A stretch of DNA of 10,022 nucleotides from Candidatus Galligastranaerophilus gallistercoris (GTDB lineage: Bacteria > Cyanobacteriota > Vampirovibrionia > Gastranaerophilales > Gastranaerophilaceae). Positions 1 to 7,015 of this stretch are shown here, piece after piece. The DNA lies in NCBI GenBank assembly GCA_018710795.1, contig DVJH01000103.1, forward strand, positions 1 through 10,022, written 5' to 3'. The notes below the pieces were generated by a model that saw nothing but the letters and a program-made list of their open reading frames with translations, was not told the DNA's origin and made no database searches. The position numbers and the translations under genes were made by a program. Each line of letters begins with the position of its first letter. Position 1 is the stretch's first letter.

Positions 1-1
1 T

Positions 2-1993
2 CTGGATGAGAAAGTTTCTTATTGCCTTAAAGCTGCCGCCGAAAAATATGACATCATATGGCAATGCAGAGATAGAAGCCTGCCTTTGATAAGTAATATA
101 TATGAACAGGTGATTGATTTTTATAATAAGAGGGAAGATTTTATAATAGTATATCCGCACTATAAAAACAAAGAAGATTTTAAACTTGAATTTTACAATA
201 ATCCAAAAACGATTGCATATAAATATTTCGGGGAGATGACTTCTCTCGGCTCAATTATTTATACTTCACAATTCGCAAAAAGGTTGCATGCAAATCAGCA
301 GGTGCAAAAAAATGTAAATCTCGGCTTATGGGGACCGGTTTCAATATTTCATGAAATTTCCAACAGTCCTTTTGCCGCCCGTTATATAGAAACTAACGCA
401 TTTGATTATCTGTCGTATGAAGATTCGTCATTTTGGATGAAAAACAAAAGCGCTTTTAACCTGTGGACAAATTATTGGCCCTCCATAGTTGATAATTTGC
501 CCGAGGTGTATAATCCTATTAAAAATGATATTTTGACTTTTAAAAACTGGCACCTGCCGGCATTTGATAAAATGCTTTTGTTGCATTACCGTTCATGCGG
601 AGATTTTAAGCCTTTTGATATTTTAAAAAAATATAAAATTCTCAACAAAATCTCAAAAGGGCATTTTTATGAAATTTTTCTTACTTCTTTAATTCCTGCT
701 TTTTTGGCAAAAAAGGCAATTAAATATAAACATAAAATCATAAGAAAATTATGCTTTCTGCCTGCAAAAATCGGTAATATAATATACGCTGTTTTTAACG
801 ATAAATATGACTACAACCGAAACACTACCGTTAAAATCGACCGTATTTCGGATTATGAAAAGCGGGAAGATTGTTTCAAGCTTACGGAAAATGTAAAATC
901 GTTGCTATTGTTTGGCGGTCAAGACGGCATAGAGCCTTATATAACGGTATTTATTCCGTGTTATAAGCGTTTTGAATTGTTTAAAGAAGCGCTGGGCAGC
1001 GTTTTAAACCAAGAACGGGCAGATTTTGATTGGAATATTATTGTTGTAGACAATGAACCTTACGACGGAAAACCGAATAAAATACAAAAATATATTGAAG
1101 AATTAAATAACGACAGAATTTCATATTACAGAAATGAAAAAACGCTAAATGTAGCCGACAATTTTAACAGAGGTATATTGCTTGCAAAAGCCCCATGGGT
1201 GATGATGCTCCATGATGATGATTTGCTTCTGCCGAACAGTTTGTACAAAATGAAACTTGCTATTGAATTTCTGTGTCAAAAGAGCGGCAAACCGTTAGGT
1301 GCTGTTTCTGCCTCGGGGTATCAATTTAAGTACGACCCGAGCAAACCTGATATTCATAAAAAACTTGTACAAAAGCTGAATAAAAATTTTCTTAAAAAAC
1401 CAATGTCATATAAATTCTACAAACAAACTCATTTGTATCCGTTTTTTACAGGGCATATAGGGGGTTCTGCTCCGACTAACGGTTCAACATATAACAGAGA
1501 GGCTTTAATCAGTATCGGGGGTTTTAATGATAAACACGGTATTATGGCAGATTTGATTGCTAACTATTGTTTAGAAAATAACTATTCCGTTTATCTGACA
1601 TCGGAACCTTACGGATTGTATCGCTGGGGAGCTAACCAGTCGTCAGAGTATCGGGTTTCATACAGAATTGTTGAAGACGGATATAAATTCAGAGAATATC
1701 TTTTTTCAAAAAACATTTTTACAAGATTGTGGGGAACAATGTTTCGCGAATTTTTGTACCGTTATTTTTTGGAAACGGTCCTTGAGATGCGAAAAGCCGT
1801 CAGCGGCGAATACATTCTTCCTTCCGATTATGCGGATATATACAATAAAAAGCCACGGAGTTTAATTTTTAAAATATGGAGAAGAGCGGTACCTAAAACA
1901 TATGAAAGAATTAAATATATTGAATCAAAAATATTATCTTATGAGGCAAAAAAGTATTTTAAGAACAGGAGTAAAAATGCGGCTGATATCTAA
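2..1993 (+). CDS. Tandem GT2-family glycosyltransferase, 5' truncated by the window edge
   Basis: This enzyme probably transfers sugars from nucleotide-sugar donors during synthesis of a cell-surface polysaccharide, acting in the cytoplasm or at the inner membrane. The reading frame is open to the left edge with no stop. The TTG at 86 is therefore not the start, and at least 28 further codons belong to the protein. The C-terminal module (from about nt 935) is a clear GT-A/GT2 domain: a first strand with VFIPCYKR, then IIVVDNEP, then the metal/nucleotide motif HDDD (nt 1211-1222), and an acceptor-side GGFND followed by MADL. The N-terminal part, with DIIWQCRDRSLPLIS and the later TSLGSIIY, resembles the second half of another GT2 domain whose nucleotide-binding half lies off-window; that is inference from resemblance. 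The stop overlaps the transketolase start by 17 nt, so it is coupled to the sugar-metabolism genes downstream. The second GT2 domain is certain; donor and acceptor are unknown. Confidence 0.85.
   Translation: MDEKVSYCLKAAAEKYDIIWQCRDRSLPLISNIYEQVIDFYNKREDFIIVYPHYKNKEDFKLEFYNNPKTIAYKYFGEMTSLGSIIYTSQFAKRLHANQQVQKNVNLGLWGPVSIFHEISNSPFAARYIETNAFDYLSYEDSSFWMKNKSAFNLWTNYWPSIVDNLPEVYNPIKNDILTFKNWHLPAFDKMLLLHYRSCGDFKPFDILKKYKILNKISKGHFYEIFLTSLIPAFLAKKAIKYKHKIIRKLCFLPAKIGNIIYAVFNDKYDYNRNTTVKIDRISDYEKREDCFKLTENVKSLLLFGGQDGIEPYITVFIPCYKRFELFKEALGSVLNQERADFDWNIIVVDNEPYDGKPNKIQKYIEELNNDRISYYRNEKTLNVADNFNRGILLAKAPWVMMLHDDDLLLPNSLYKMKLAIEFLCQKSGKPLGAVSASGYQFKYDPSKPDIHKKLVQKLNKNFLKKPMSYKFYKQTHLYPFFTGHIGGSAPTNGSTYNREALISIGGFNDKHGIMADLIANYCLENNYSVYLTSEPYGLYRWGANQSSEYRVSYRIVEDGYKFREYLFSKNIFTRLWGTMFREFLYRYFLETVLEMRKAVSGEYILPSDYADIYNKKPRSLIFKIWRRAVPKTYERIKYIESKILSYEAKKYFKNRSKNAADI
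1967..1971 (+). promoter_or_regulatory. Shine-Dalgarno site deciding the transketolase N-subunit start
   Basis: AGGAG lies 5 nt upstream of the ATG at 1977. It supports that start over the in-frame ATG at 1902, which would add 25 residues unlike any transketolase N-terminus and overlap the glycosyltransferase by more than 90 nt. Confidence 0.75.
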
Positions 1994-2771
1994 AAAGTTA
2001 AGAAAAACGGCATTATATCTTTCGCATAAATGCCAAGACGGCAATTTGCAGAGTGTTTTTTCTTGTCTTGATATAGTTTGGGTTTTGTATGACAAAATTA
2101 TGAACTGGTCAAAAGAAATTGCCAAAGACGAAAACAGGGATTATTTTATAATATCAAAAGGGCAGGCAACTCTTGCCTTGTATCCGGTATTAATAGAAAA
2201 AAATTTTTTTGACTTTGAAGAAGTCGCATACAATATTGGAAAATTTAACAGCCGCTATTGTATCCAAACAGATTTAACAAAGTTTGACGGCGGAATTGAA
2301 AATAATGCGGGTTCTTTGGGGCACGGTCTGCCTTTTGCGGCGGGAATCGCCTATGCAAATAAAATAAAAAAATCACCCTCAACTGTGTATGTTTTATGCG
2401 GGGACGGAGAATTTTGCGAAGGCACCATGTGGGAATCTTGTATTTTTGCATCTTCCAAAGAATTGGATAATCTTTTTGTAATTATTGATGATAACGATTC
2501 TGCGGGCGCAATGGTTGATATGGGCAATATGAAAGAAAAACTTAATGCTTTTAATTTTGATGTAAGAATTGTTGACGGGCATAACCTTGATGAACTTGAA
2601 AAAACATTTATTGAACTAAAAAAAATAAAAAACAATAAGCCGAAAGCCATTATTGCAAAAACCGTAAGAGGGTTTGGTTCAAAAACAATGACAGAAAATG
2701 ACATCTGGTTTCATAAAAGCCCGAACAAAGAAGAACTTGAAATGCTTATCGGGGAGGTTGAATTGGCATGA
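1977..2771 (+). CDS. Transketolase-like protein, N-terminal (thiamine diphosphate-binding) subunit
   Basis: This is the cofactor-binding half of a split transketolase and should pair with the product of the next gene to move a two-carbon ketol unit between sugars. From the ATG at 1977 it is 264 aa, the usual size for such N subunits. GSLGHGL is at residues 112-118. The thiamine diphosphate/metal motif opens with GDGE at 142-145 and closes with DDND at 171-174 (N173). Family-type KTVRGFG is at 228-234 and FH at 245-246. Oddly, the usual SKGH element reads SKGQ (Q63), the early GH position appears to be DGN (N23), and the H of the usual GHPE segment is not evident near residues 100-107. These histidines contact substrate or cofactor in classical transketolases, so the substrate may differ; this rests on alignment by eye. 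It overlaps the next gene by ATGA. The glycan-operon context suggests a dedicated sugar-modifying enzyme, not the housekeeping pentose-phosphate enzyme. Confidence 0.88.
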   Translation: MRLISKKLRKTALYLSHKCQDGNLQSVFSCLDIVWVLYDKIMNWSKEIAKDENRDYFIISKGQATLALYPVLIEKNFFDFEEVAYNIGKFNSRYCIQTDLTKFDGGIENNAGSLGHGLPFAAGIAYANKIKKSPSTVYVLCGDGEFCEGTMWESCIFASSKELDNLFVIIDDNDSAGAMVDMGNMKEKLNAFNFDVRIVDGHNLDELEKTFIELKKIKNNKPKAIIAKTVRGFGSKTMTENDIWFHKSPNKEELEMLIGEVELA

Positions 2772-3667
2772 GACGCGCATTTTTAAATCGTGTTAAGGAC
2801 ATGATACAAAACGAAAAAGATACAACATTTTTTACGGTCGATATCGGAATGTGGGCAATCAGGGATGTTTTAAGGGATTATCCCGAAAGATGCACAAATG
2901 TCGGGATTTATGAAGACGGAATGATTTCAATAGCGGCAGGCATGGCATACAGGGGTCTTGTGCCGACAATTTTCGGTATTCAGCCTTATTTAATCGAGCG
3001 TGCGCTGGAGCAAATTAAAATGGATTTAGCTTATCAAAAATTAGGGGTGAATATAGTAGGAACGGGCGCTGCCGTCGATTATCCGAAATACGGCTATTCT
3101 CATTACTGTGCGGAAGATTTGCATATTATAAAAGCAATTCCGGGGTGCGAATTTATAGCGGCGGGAAGCGCTAAACAGTTTATCCGGCTTTTTAATCAAA
3201 CTTATCGCGATAATAAGCCGACATTTTTCAGAATAAGCGATCATCCCAATAAAATTTATGATCCGGACGTTGAATTTAATAAAGCAAATGTTATGCAAAA
3301 AGGTTCAAAAGCAACCGTTATTGCGGTTTCCGTTATGCTTGACGACGTAATGGAAGTTTGCAAAGACTCGGATGTCAGCGTTTTATATTACACAACGCTT
3401 GAACCGTTTGATAATGAAACACTTTCAAAATATTATAACGGCGGCAAAATACTCATTGTTTCGCCGCAATTTGAAGGCAGCCTTGTACATGATGTCGTAA
3501 AAACATTTGAAGGCAAACCTTTGCAAATTGAAGAAGTTGCATTTCCGAGAGAAATTTTCAGAAACTACGGTACATATGAAGAAAAAATGCAGCATTACGG
3601 ACTTACAAAGGAAGCGATAGAACAAAAACTTCAAAAATTAACGGAAATCCGATATGAAACAATTTGA
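2768..3667 (+). CDS. Transketolase-like protein, C-terminal (pyrimidine-binding) subunit
   Basis: This is the partner of the upstream N subunit; the active site of split transketolases forms between the two chains. It is 299 aa, the normal length. The domain is recognisable from the thiamine-activating glutamate (E49 in GIYEDGM, matching the family's GIAEQNM), AAGMAYRG at 56-63, and YSHYCAEDLHIIKAIPG around 110-126. The last corresponds to the family segment THH-IED-AL-R-IPG and retains a histidine (H112). FFRIS (R155) fits the phosphate-contacting arginine region. The remainder (about 170-299) is the transketolase C-terminal Rossmann-like domain with ATVIAVSVM near 184. The start overlaps the previous stop in ATGA, and GGAGG at 2753-2757 lies 10 nt upstream. 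The last 14 nt overlap the SDR gene. The retained E and H suggest an active enzyme. Substrate is unknown; dihydroxyacetone synthase-like or other ketol transfers are possible. Confidence 0.88.
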   Translation: MRRAFLNRVKDMIQNEKDTTFFTVDIGMWAIRDVLRDYPERCTNVGIYEDGMISIAAGMAYRGLVPTIFGIQPYLIERALEQIKMDLAYQKLGVNIVGTGAAVDYPKYGYSHYCAEDLHIIKAIPGCEFIAAGSAKQFIRLFNQTYRDNKPTFFRISDHPNKIYDPDVEFNKANVMQKGSKATVIAVSVMLDDVMEVCKDSDVSVLYYTTLEPFDNETLSKYYNGGKILIVSPQFEGSLVHDVVKTFEGKPLQIEEVAFPREIFRNYGTYEEKMQHYGLTKEAIEQKLQKLTEIRYETI

Positions 3668-4394
3668 AAATAAAGTGGTTTTAATAACCGGTGCGACTTC
3701 AGGAATAGGCAAAGCATGCGCAAAAATGTTTGCAAAAGAAAATGCAAAAGTTATTCTTGTCGGGCGAAACATAAAAAGAGGACAAAAAATCGAAGATGAA
3801 ATAAATAAAACATCCGGCAACGCCTTTTTTATACAATGTGATGTTTCAAATGAAACACAGGTTAAAAATATGGTTTGCGCGGCCGTTAACAAATACAAAA
3901 AGGTGAACATACTTTTTAACAACGCAGGCATTATGCCAAAATCCGAAGAAATCGAAAATATTTCTTTTGATGACTGGCAAAAAACTCTGGATATAAATTT
4001 AACCGGTTTATTTTTGGTTACAAAATATTTAAAACAATATTTATTAAAAGAAAAGGGCGTCATTATAAATAATGCTTCAATTGCGGGTCTTCAACACTAT
4101 GCTTCCGGTAGAAGCTATGCATACAGCGCAAGTAAGGCTGCGGTTATACAATTTTCTCATCAAATTGCGAAAAATTATGCTCCGGAGGGAATAAGAGTTA
4201 ATTGTATTGCGCCGGGAATAATTGATACTCCCATTTTAGGCGACAGAGACAGAAAATTATATGCTCAAAGAGTTCCTCTTAAACGTTTGGGTACGCCCGA
4301 TGATGTTGCAAAAGCAGTTTTGTTTTTGGCGTCTGACAGCGCTTCTTACCTTACGGGAACGGTTTTGCCGATAGATGGCGGAGTGTCTTTATAG
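3654..4394 (+). CDS. Classical short-chain dehydrogenase/reductase (SDR), FabG-like
   Basis: This is an NAD(P)-dependent oxidoreductase of the classical SDR family, cytosolic, 246 aa (typical 245-260). The dinucleotide motif TGATSGIG is at 12-19, NNAG at 89-92, catalytic S142, and Y157/K161 in the YSASK element. The C-terminal LTGTVLPIDGG matches the family's standard ending. R38 in VGRN at the end of the second strand, where NAD enzymes usually carry an acidic residue, suggests NADP(H). It overlaps the transketolase C-subunit gene by 14 nt and closes the glycan operon. The family covers fatty-acid ketoreductases and sugar or polyol oxidoreductases alike. The operon argues for reducing a keto sugar made by the transketolase rather than a fatty-acid role, but that is inference. 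No clear terminator follows it; read-through into the next gene is possible. Confidence 0.9.
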   Translation: MKQFENKVVLITGATSGIGKACAKMFAKENAKVILVGRNIKRGQKIEDEINKTSGNAFFIQCDVSNETQVKNMVCAAVNKYKKVNILFNNAGIMPKSEEIENISFDDWQKTLDINLTGLFLVTKYLKQYLLKEKGVIINNASIAGLQHYASGRSYAYSASKAAVIQFSHQIAKNYAPEGIRVNCIAPGIIDTPILGDRDRKLYAQRVPLKRLGTPDDVAKAVLFLASDSASYLTGTVLPIDGGVSL

Positions 4395-4441
4395 ATTTAA
4401 TGAATATTTTAAAATTTAAATAAAAATGAACAAATCTTTTT

Positions 4442-4447
4442 TATAAT
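4442..4447 (+). promoter_or_regulatory. Predicted sigma-70-type -10 box (TATAAT) for the repeat protein gene
   Basis: A perfect TATAAT sits in the A/T-rich gap after the SDR gene. Transcription would begin near 4453-4455, about 30 nt before the ATG at 4484. No good -35 hexamer is visible at 16-18 nt spacing; the upstream DNA is only A-rich. The position makes the in-frame ATG at 4454 an unlikely start, because it would lie at or before the 5' end of the mRNA. Confidence 0.45.
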
Positions 4448-4470
4448 CGTTATATGTATATAGTGATTAT

Positions 4471-4475
4471 GGGAG
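4471..4475 (+). promoter_or_regulatory. Shine-Dalgarno site deciding the start at 4484
   Basis: GGGAG lies 8 nt upstream of the ATG at 4484, where a clean signal peptide begins. The alternative in-frame ATG at 4454 has no comparable site and would add ten residues in front of the signal peptide. Confidence 0.65.
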
Positions 4476-4483
4476 TAAGTTTT

Positions 4484-5041
4484 ATGAAAAAATTTCTGGT
4501 TTTAGGTTTGGCATTGGCTGCGATTTCATGTTCTTCGGTTTATGCAAAGGAGAGTGCATATAATTTTGAACACGGCAAATCCGTTCTTATAAGTTCAAAC
4601 GATAATAATGATGTTGATTTTAAGCGGGATGGTTACAGGCATAAAGAATTTAACAGGGATAATAAAAACCGTCCCGATATAAAAGGGCAAAGGGACCAAA
4701 GAAAAGAATTCGGCAAAGATAATAAGCGCCCCGAATACAGAGGGGAAAACGGCAGCCGCCGCCCGGGCGAATTTGATAAAAAAGGAAACAGGGGTCCTAA
4801 ATTTGATGTTGATAAGAACAATCAAAAAGATATGAAACGTTATTCGGACAGAGACGATAAATTCAACAAAAACGGTAATAAAAGACCCGATTTTAAAAAT
4901 GATAAAAGCCGCCCCGAATTTAACAAAGGCAAAGACAAGAAACAAAACTATAAAAAAGGAAATAACGGAAACCACTACGGGCAATATAAAAATAAATCAA
5001 AAGGATACGGTAAAAATAAAAAGAATAAAGACGAGGATTAA
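4484..5041 (+). CDS. Small secreted, charged decapeptide-repeat protein of unknown function
   Basis: The family was not recognised. The product is 185 aa with a classical signal peptide: MKK, a hydrophobic core (FLVLGLALAAIS), then VYA before a likely signal peptidase I cut after A21. A C at 16 preceded by AIS is a poor lipobox, so lipidation is possible but less likely. From about residue 42 the chain is almost entirely K, R, D, E, N, G and P, with no predicted fold by eye. One hydrophobic or aromatic residue recurs every ten positions (F46, F56, I66, F76, Y85, F97, F107, M117, F127, F137, F146, Y156, Y165), often as RP-[DE]-[FY]. The tail is rich in K, N, G and Y. It has its own promoter-like box and terminator. 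An exported, disordered, basic protein could bind anionic surface polymers, nucleic acid or metal; none of this is shown. The shadow reading on the opposite strand is not a gene. Confidence 0.8.
   Translation: MKKFLVLGLALAAISCSSVYAKESAYNFEHGKSVLISSNDNNDVDFKRDGYRHKEFNRDNKNRPDIKGQRDQRKEFGKDNKRPEYRGENGSRRPGEFDKKGNRGPKFDVDKNNQKDMKRYSDRDDKFNKNGNKRPDFKNDKSRPEFNKGKDKKQNYKKGNNGNHYGQYKNKSKGYGKNKKNKDED
4607..4990 (+). repeat. Degenerate ~30-bp in-frame coding repeat (decapeptide period)
   Basis: About thirteen units of roughly ten codons encode the repeat region of the secreted protein, with loose consensus [KR]-x-R-P-[DE]-[FY]-[KN]-x-[DG]-N. The units have diverged at DNA level, so the array is clearest in protein. 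Spacing between the hydrophobic anchors is 9-12 residues, mostly exactly 10, with no frame change. Confidence 0.7.
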
Positions 5042-5042
5042 T

Positions 5043-5068
5043 AAAAAGGGCTTAAAAAAGCCCTTTTT
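5043..5068. terminator. Bidirectional rho-independent terminator between convergent genes
   Basis: A perfect 11-bp inverted repeat, AAAAAGGGCTT / AAGCCCTTTTT, encloses an AAAA loop. The GGGC/GCCC core with an A-tract on one side and a T-tract on the other works in both directions. It begins just after the stop of the repeat-protein gene. Its other arm overlaps the TAA stop of the - strand ketosynthase (5067-5069) by two bases, so one hairpin can end both convergent transcripts. Confidence 0.9.
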
Positions 5069-6290
5069 AAATCTTTTTAAATATCAAACTCGTATTTATG
5101 CCGCCGAATGCAAAATTATTTGACATTATTATATCGGTTTTAATTTCTCTCGCTTCATTTTTTATGTAATCAAGTTTTCCGCAATCTTCATCAACGTTTT
5201 CAAGATTTATCGTAGGATAATAGCGGTTATTGTTCATCATCATTATCGATAAAACCGCCTCTATTGCTCCGCATGCGCCTAAAGTATGCCCCGTGTAGCT
5301 TTTAAGGGAGCTTGTCGGAACTTTTCTTTTAAAAATGTTTTCCGTTGCGTTTGATTCCGCTATATCTCCCTGAATTGTTGCGGTTCCGTGAGCGTTAACG
5401 TATCCTATGTCGTCCGGGGAGATTTTTGCGTCTTTAATTGCAAGTTCAAGCGCATTTTTCATTGTGTCCTGATTGGGGTTTGTAATGTGGCAGCCGTCCG
5501 TTGACGTGCCGAAACCTATAATTTCGGCATAAATTTTTGCGTTTCTTTTTTTTGCATGTTCGTATTCTTCCAAAATTAATGTTCCCGCTCCTTCGCCTAA
5601 GACAAGCCCGTCTCTTTCTTTGTCAAAGGGTCTCGGGGTTAAATTCGGAGTATTATTTTTAAGGCTTGTTGCATATAATGTGTCAAAAATCGCAATGTGC
5701 GACGGATGAAGTTCTTCCGCGCCGCCCGCAATCATAACCGTTTGATATCCGTTTTTGATTGCTTCGTATGCGTATCCTATCCCCATTGAACCGGATGTAC
5801 AGGCAGTTGAAGCGGGGACAAGCCTTCCTTTTAATTTAAAATACAAAGAAATGTTTACGGTGGTGGTTTGCGGCATCATTTTGACATAGGAGCCCGAATT
5901 TACGCACCTTACCTTTTTTTCCACCTGCATTGTATAAAAATCGATAATAGATGTCAGCGAGCCTGATGATGAGCCGTAGCTTACGCCCGTTTGTCCGTTT
6001 GTTATAATTTCATCGTTTATAAGTCCCGAATCAATCAATGCTTCTTCCGAGCAGGCTACCGCAAAGAGCGCCACTTTTCCCATTGTTCTTGTGATTTTTC
6101 TTGTAAAATGTTCGGGAATTTTAAAATCATTGACGGGAGCCGCAAGACGTGTGTTCAGGTTTTCAAATTCATCCAAAACATTCCAATATTCAACGCAATT
6201 TTTATATTTGTCCAAATTTGAACAAGCGGTATTTATATCGCACCCGAGGGGGCTTTTTAGCGCCATTCCCGTTATAACGACTCTTTTCAT
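5067..6290 (-). CDS. apeR: Beta-ketoacyl-ACP synthase II-like ketosynthase (ApeR-type)
   Basis: This enzyme performs decarboxylative Claisen condensation of malonyl-ACP with an acyl-ACP, in the cytosol. It is 407 aa, the normal FabF/ApeR length. The catalytic triad is intact: C164 in STACTSG, H301 in NAHGTAT and H335 in YTGHTLG, with the supporting K330 in SSLKSYTGH. GEGAG (232-236) and the C-terminal NFAFGG are also family features. It is the last gene of the four-gene - strand block and starts within the previous stop (TAATG, 1-nt overlap), so it is tightly coupled to the ketoreductase. Position after KS-DH-KR matches apeR of aryl polyene clusters, where it is thought to act as a homodimeric KS early in chain building. 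The KS assignment is certain; the ApeR role is inferred from order and length. A generic FabF is the main alternative. Confidence 0.88.
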   Translation of the reverse strand: MKRVVITGMALKSPLGCDINTACSNLDKYKNCVEYWNVLDEFENLNTRLAAPVNDFKIPEHFTRKITRTMGKVALFAVACSEEALIDSGLINDEIITNGQTGVSYGSSSGSLTSIIDFYTMQVEKKVRCVNSGSYVKMMPQTTTVNISLYFKLKGRLVPASTACTSGSMGIGYAYEAIKNGYQTVMIAGGAEELHPSHIAIFDTLYATSLKNNTPNLTPRPFDKERDGLVLGEGAGTLILEEYEHAKKRNAKIYAEIIGFGTSTDGCHITNPNQDTMKNALELAIKDAKISPDDIGYVNAHGTATIQGDIAESNATENIFKRKVPTSSLKSYTGHTLGACGAIEAVLSIMMMNNNRYYPTINLENVDEDCGKLDYIKNEAREIKTDIIMSNNFAFGGINTSLIFKKI

Positions 6291-7015
6291 TACGCCATGC
6301 CTCCGTTAACGGAAATTACCTGCCCCGTTATATATGAAGCATCTTCAGATAAAAGATAATTTATCAGGCTTGCAACCTCTCTCGGCGTTCCAGTTCTTTT
6401 CATCGGGATTAATTTTTTAATTTCATCAGGGGGAATATCTTTTATCATATCCGTTTCAATTATGCCGGGGGCAACGCAATTTACGGTAATCCCTCTTTTT
6501 GCAAGCTCAAGGCTTAGCGCTTTTGTGGCGCCTATTATTCCCGCTTTTGAGGCGCTGTAATTTACCTGTCCTCTGTTGCCTTTTAGTCCCGAAATTGAAG
6601 AGAGCGTTATGATTCTTCCTTTAATTCTTTTTTCAATCATCGGCATAATAATCGGTTTTAAGACGTTGTAAAAGCCGCCCAAATTCGTATTAATAACTTC
6701 ATCCCATTCCGAATCTTCCATAACGGGGAAAACATTATCTTCTGCAATTCCCGCATTTAAAACAACTCCGTAGTATATGCCGTGTTCTTTAATGTCGTTT
6801 TCGATTTTTGTTTTTGCGTCATATCTTTCTTTGATATCAAAGTTTAATATTCTTGCGGTTTGTCCGAGAGCTTCAATTTCTTTTTTTACGGAAAGAGCGG
6901 AATCAAGATTATTTTTATAATGCAAAACTATGTTGTAACCGTTTTTTGCAAGATATAATGCGGTTTCTTTTCCTATTCCGCGGCTTGAGCCCGTAATTAA
7001 AACTGTTTTATCCAT
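6290..7015 (-). CDS. apeQ: 3-ketoacyl-ACP reductase, FabG family (ApeQ-type)
   Basis: This enzyme reduces the beta-keto group formed by the ketosynthases to a beta-hydroxyacyl-ACP using NADPH. It is 241 aa. TGSSRGIG is at 8-15, the NAG element at 87-89 (preceded by L instead of the common N), catalytic S140 in LSSISG, and Y153/K157 in NYSASK. ITGQVISVNGG near the C-terminus is the FabG hallmark. The gene sits between the dehydratase (8-nt overlap) and the last ketosynthase (1-nt overlap), which fits a dedicated polyene ketoreductase. GGGGA just before the ATG is a good ribosome binding site. It differs clearly from the other SDR in the window at 3654 and is not a recent duplicate of it by eye. 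Confidence 0.9.
   Translation of the reverse strand: MDKTVLITGSSRGIGKETALYLAKNGYNIVLHYKNNLDSALSVKKEIEALGQTARILNFDIKERYDAKTKIENDIKEHGIYYGVVLNAGIAEDNVFPVMEDSEWDEVINTNLGGFYNVLKPIIMPMIEKRIKGRIITLSSISGLKGNRGQVNYSASKAGIIGATKALSLELAKRGITVNCVAPGIIETDMIKDIPPDEIKKLIPMKRTGTPREVASLINYLLSEDASYITGQVISVNGGMA

Noticed and set aside
1902..1976. N-terminal extension of the transketolase N subunit from ATG 1902
   Set aside because: It lies wholly inside the glycosyltransferase gene and does not look like a transketolase N-terminus; AGGAG at 1967 supports the ATG at 1977.
2206..2210. Long A and T runs (A7 then T7 near 2197-2210) as a programmed frameshift site
   Set aside because: The transketolase motifs continue in the same frame on both sides, so no frameshift is needed; such runs are expected in an AT-rich genome.
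2351..2704. 117-codon reading frame on the - strand inside the transketolase N gene
   Set aside because: It is antisense to a well-conserved coding region, Phe/Ser-rich in the way expected of a shadow, and has no supporting signals.
4454..4483. In-frame ATG at 4454 as the start of the repeat protein
   Set aside because: It lies at the predicted transcription start, has no Shine-Dalgarno, and would place ten extra residues before a clean signal peptide that begins at 4484.
4595..4984. 129-codon hydrophobic reading frame on the - strand opposite the repeat protein
   Set aside because: It is the complement of a Lys/Asp/Asn-rich coding repeat, which automatically gives Phe/Ile/Val-rich frames; no start context of its own.
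3654..7015. The two SDR genes (3654-4394 and 6290-7015) as a recent duplication
   Set aside because: Outside the shared SDR motifs their sequences differ throughout, and they belong to different operons on opposite strands.
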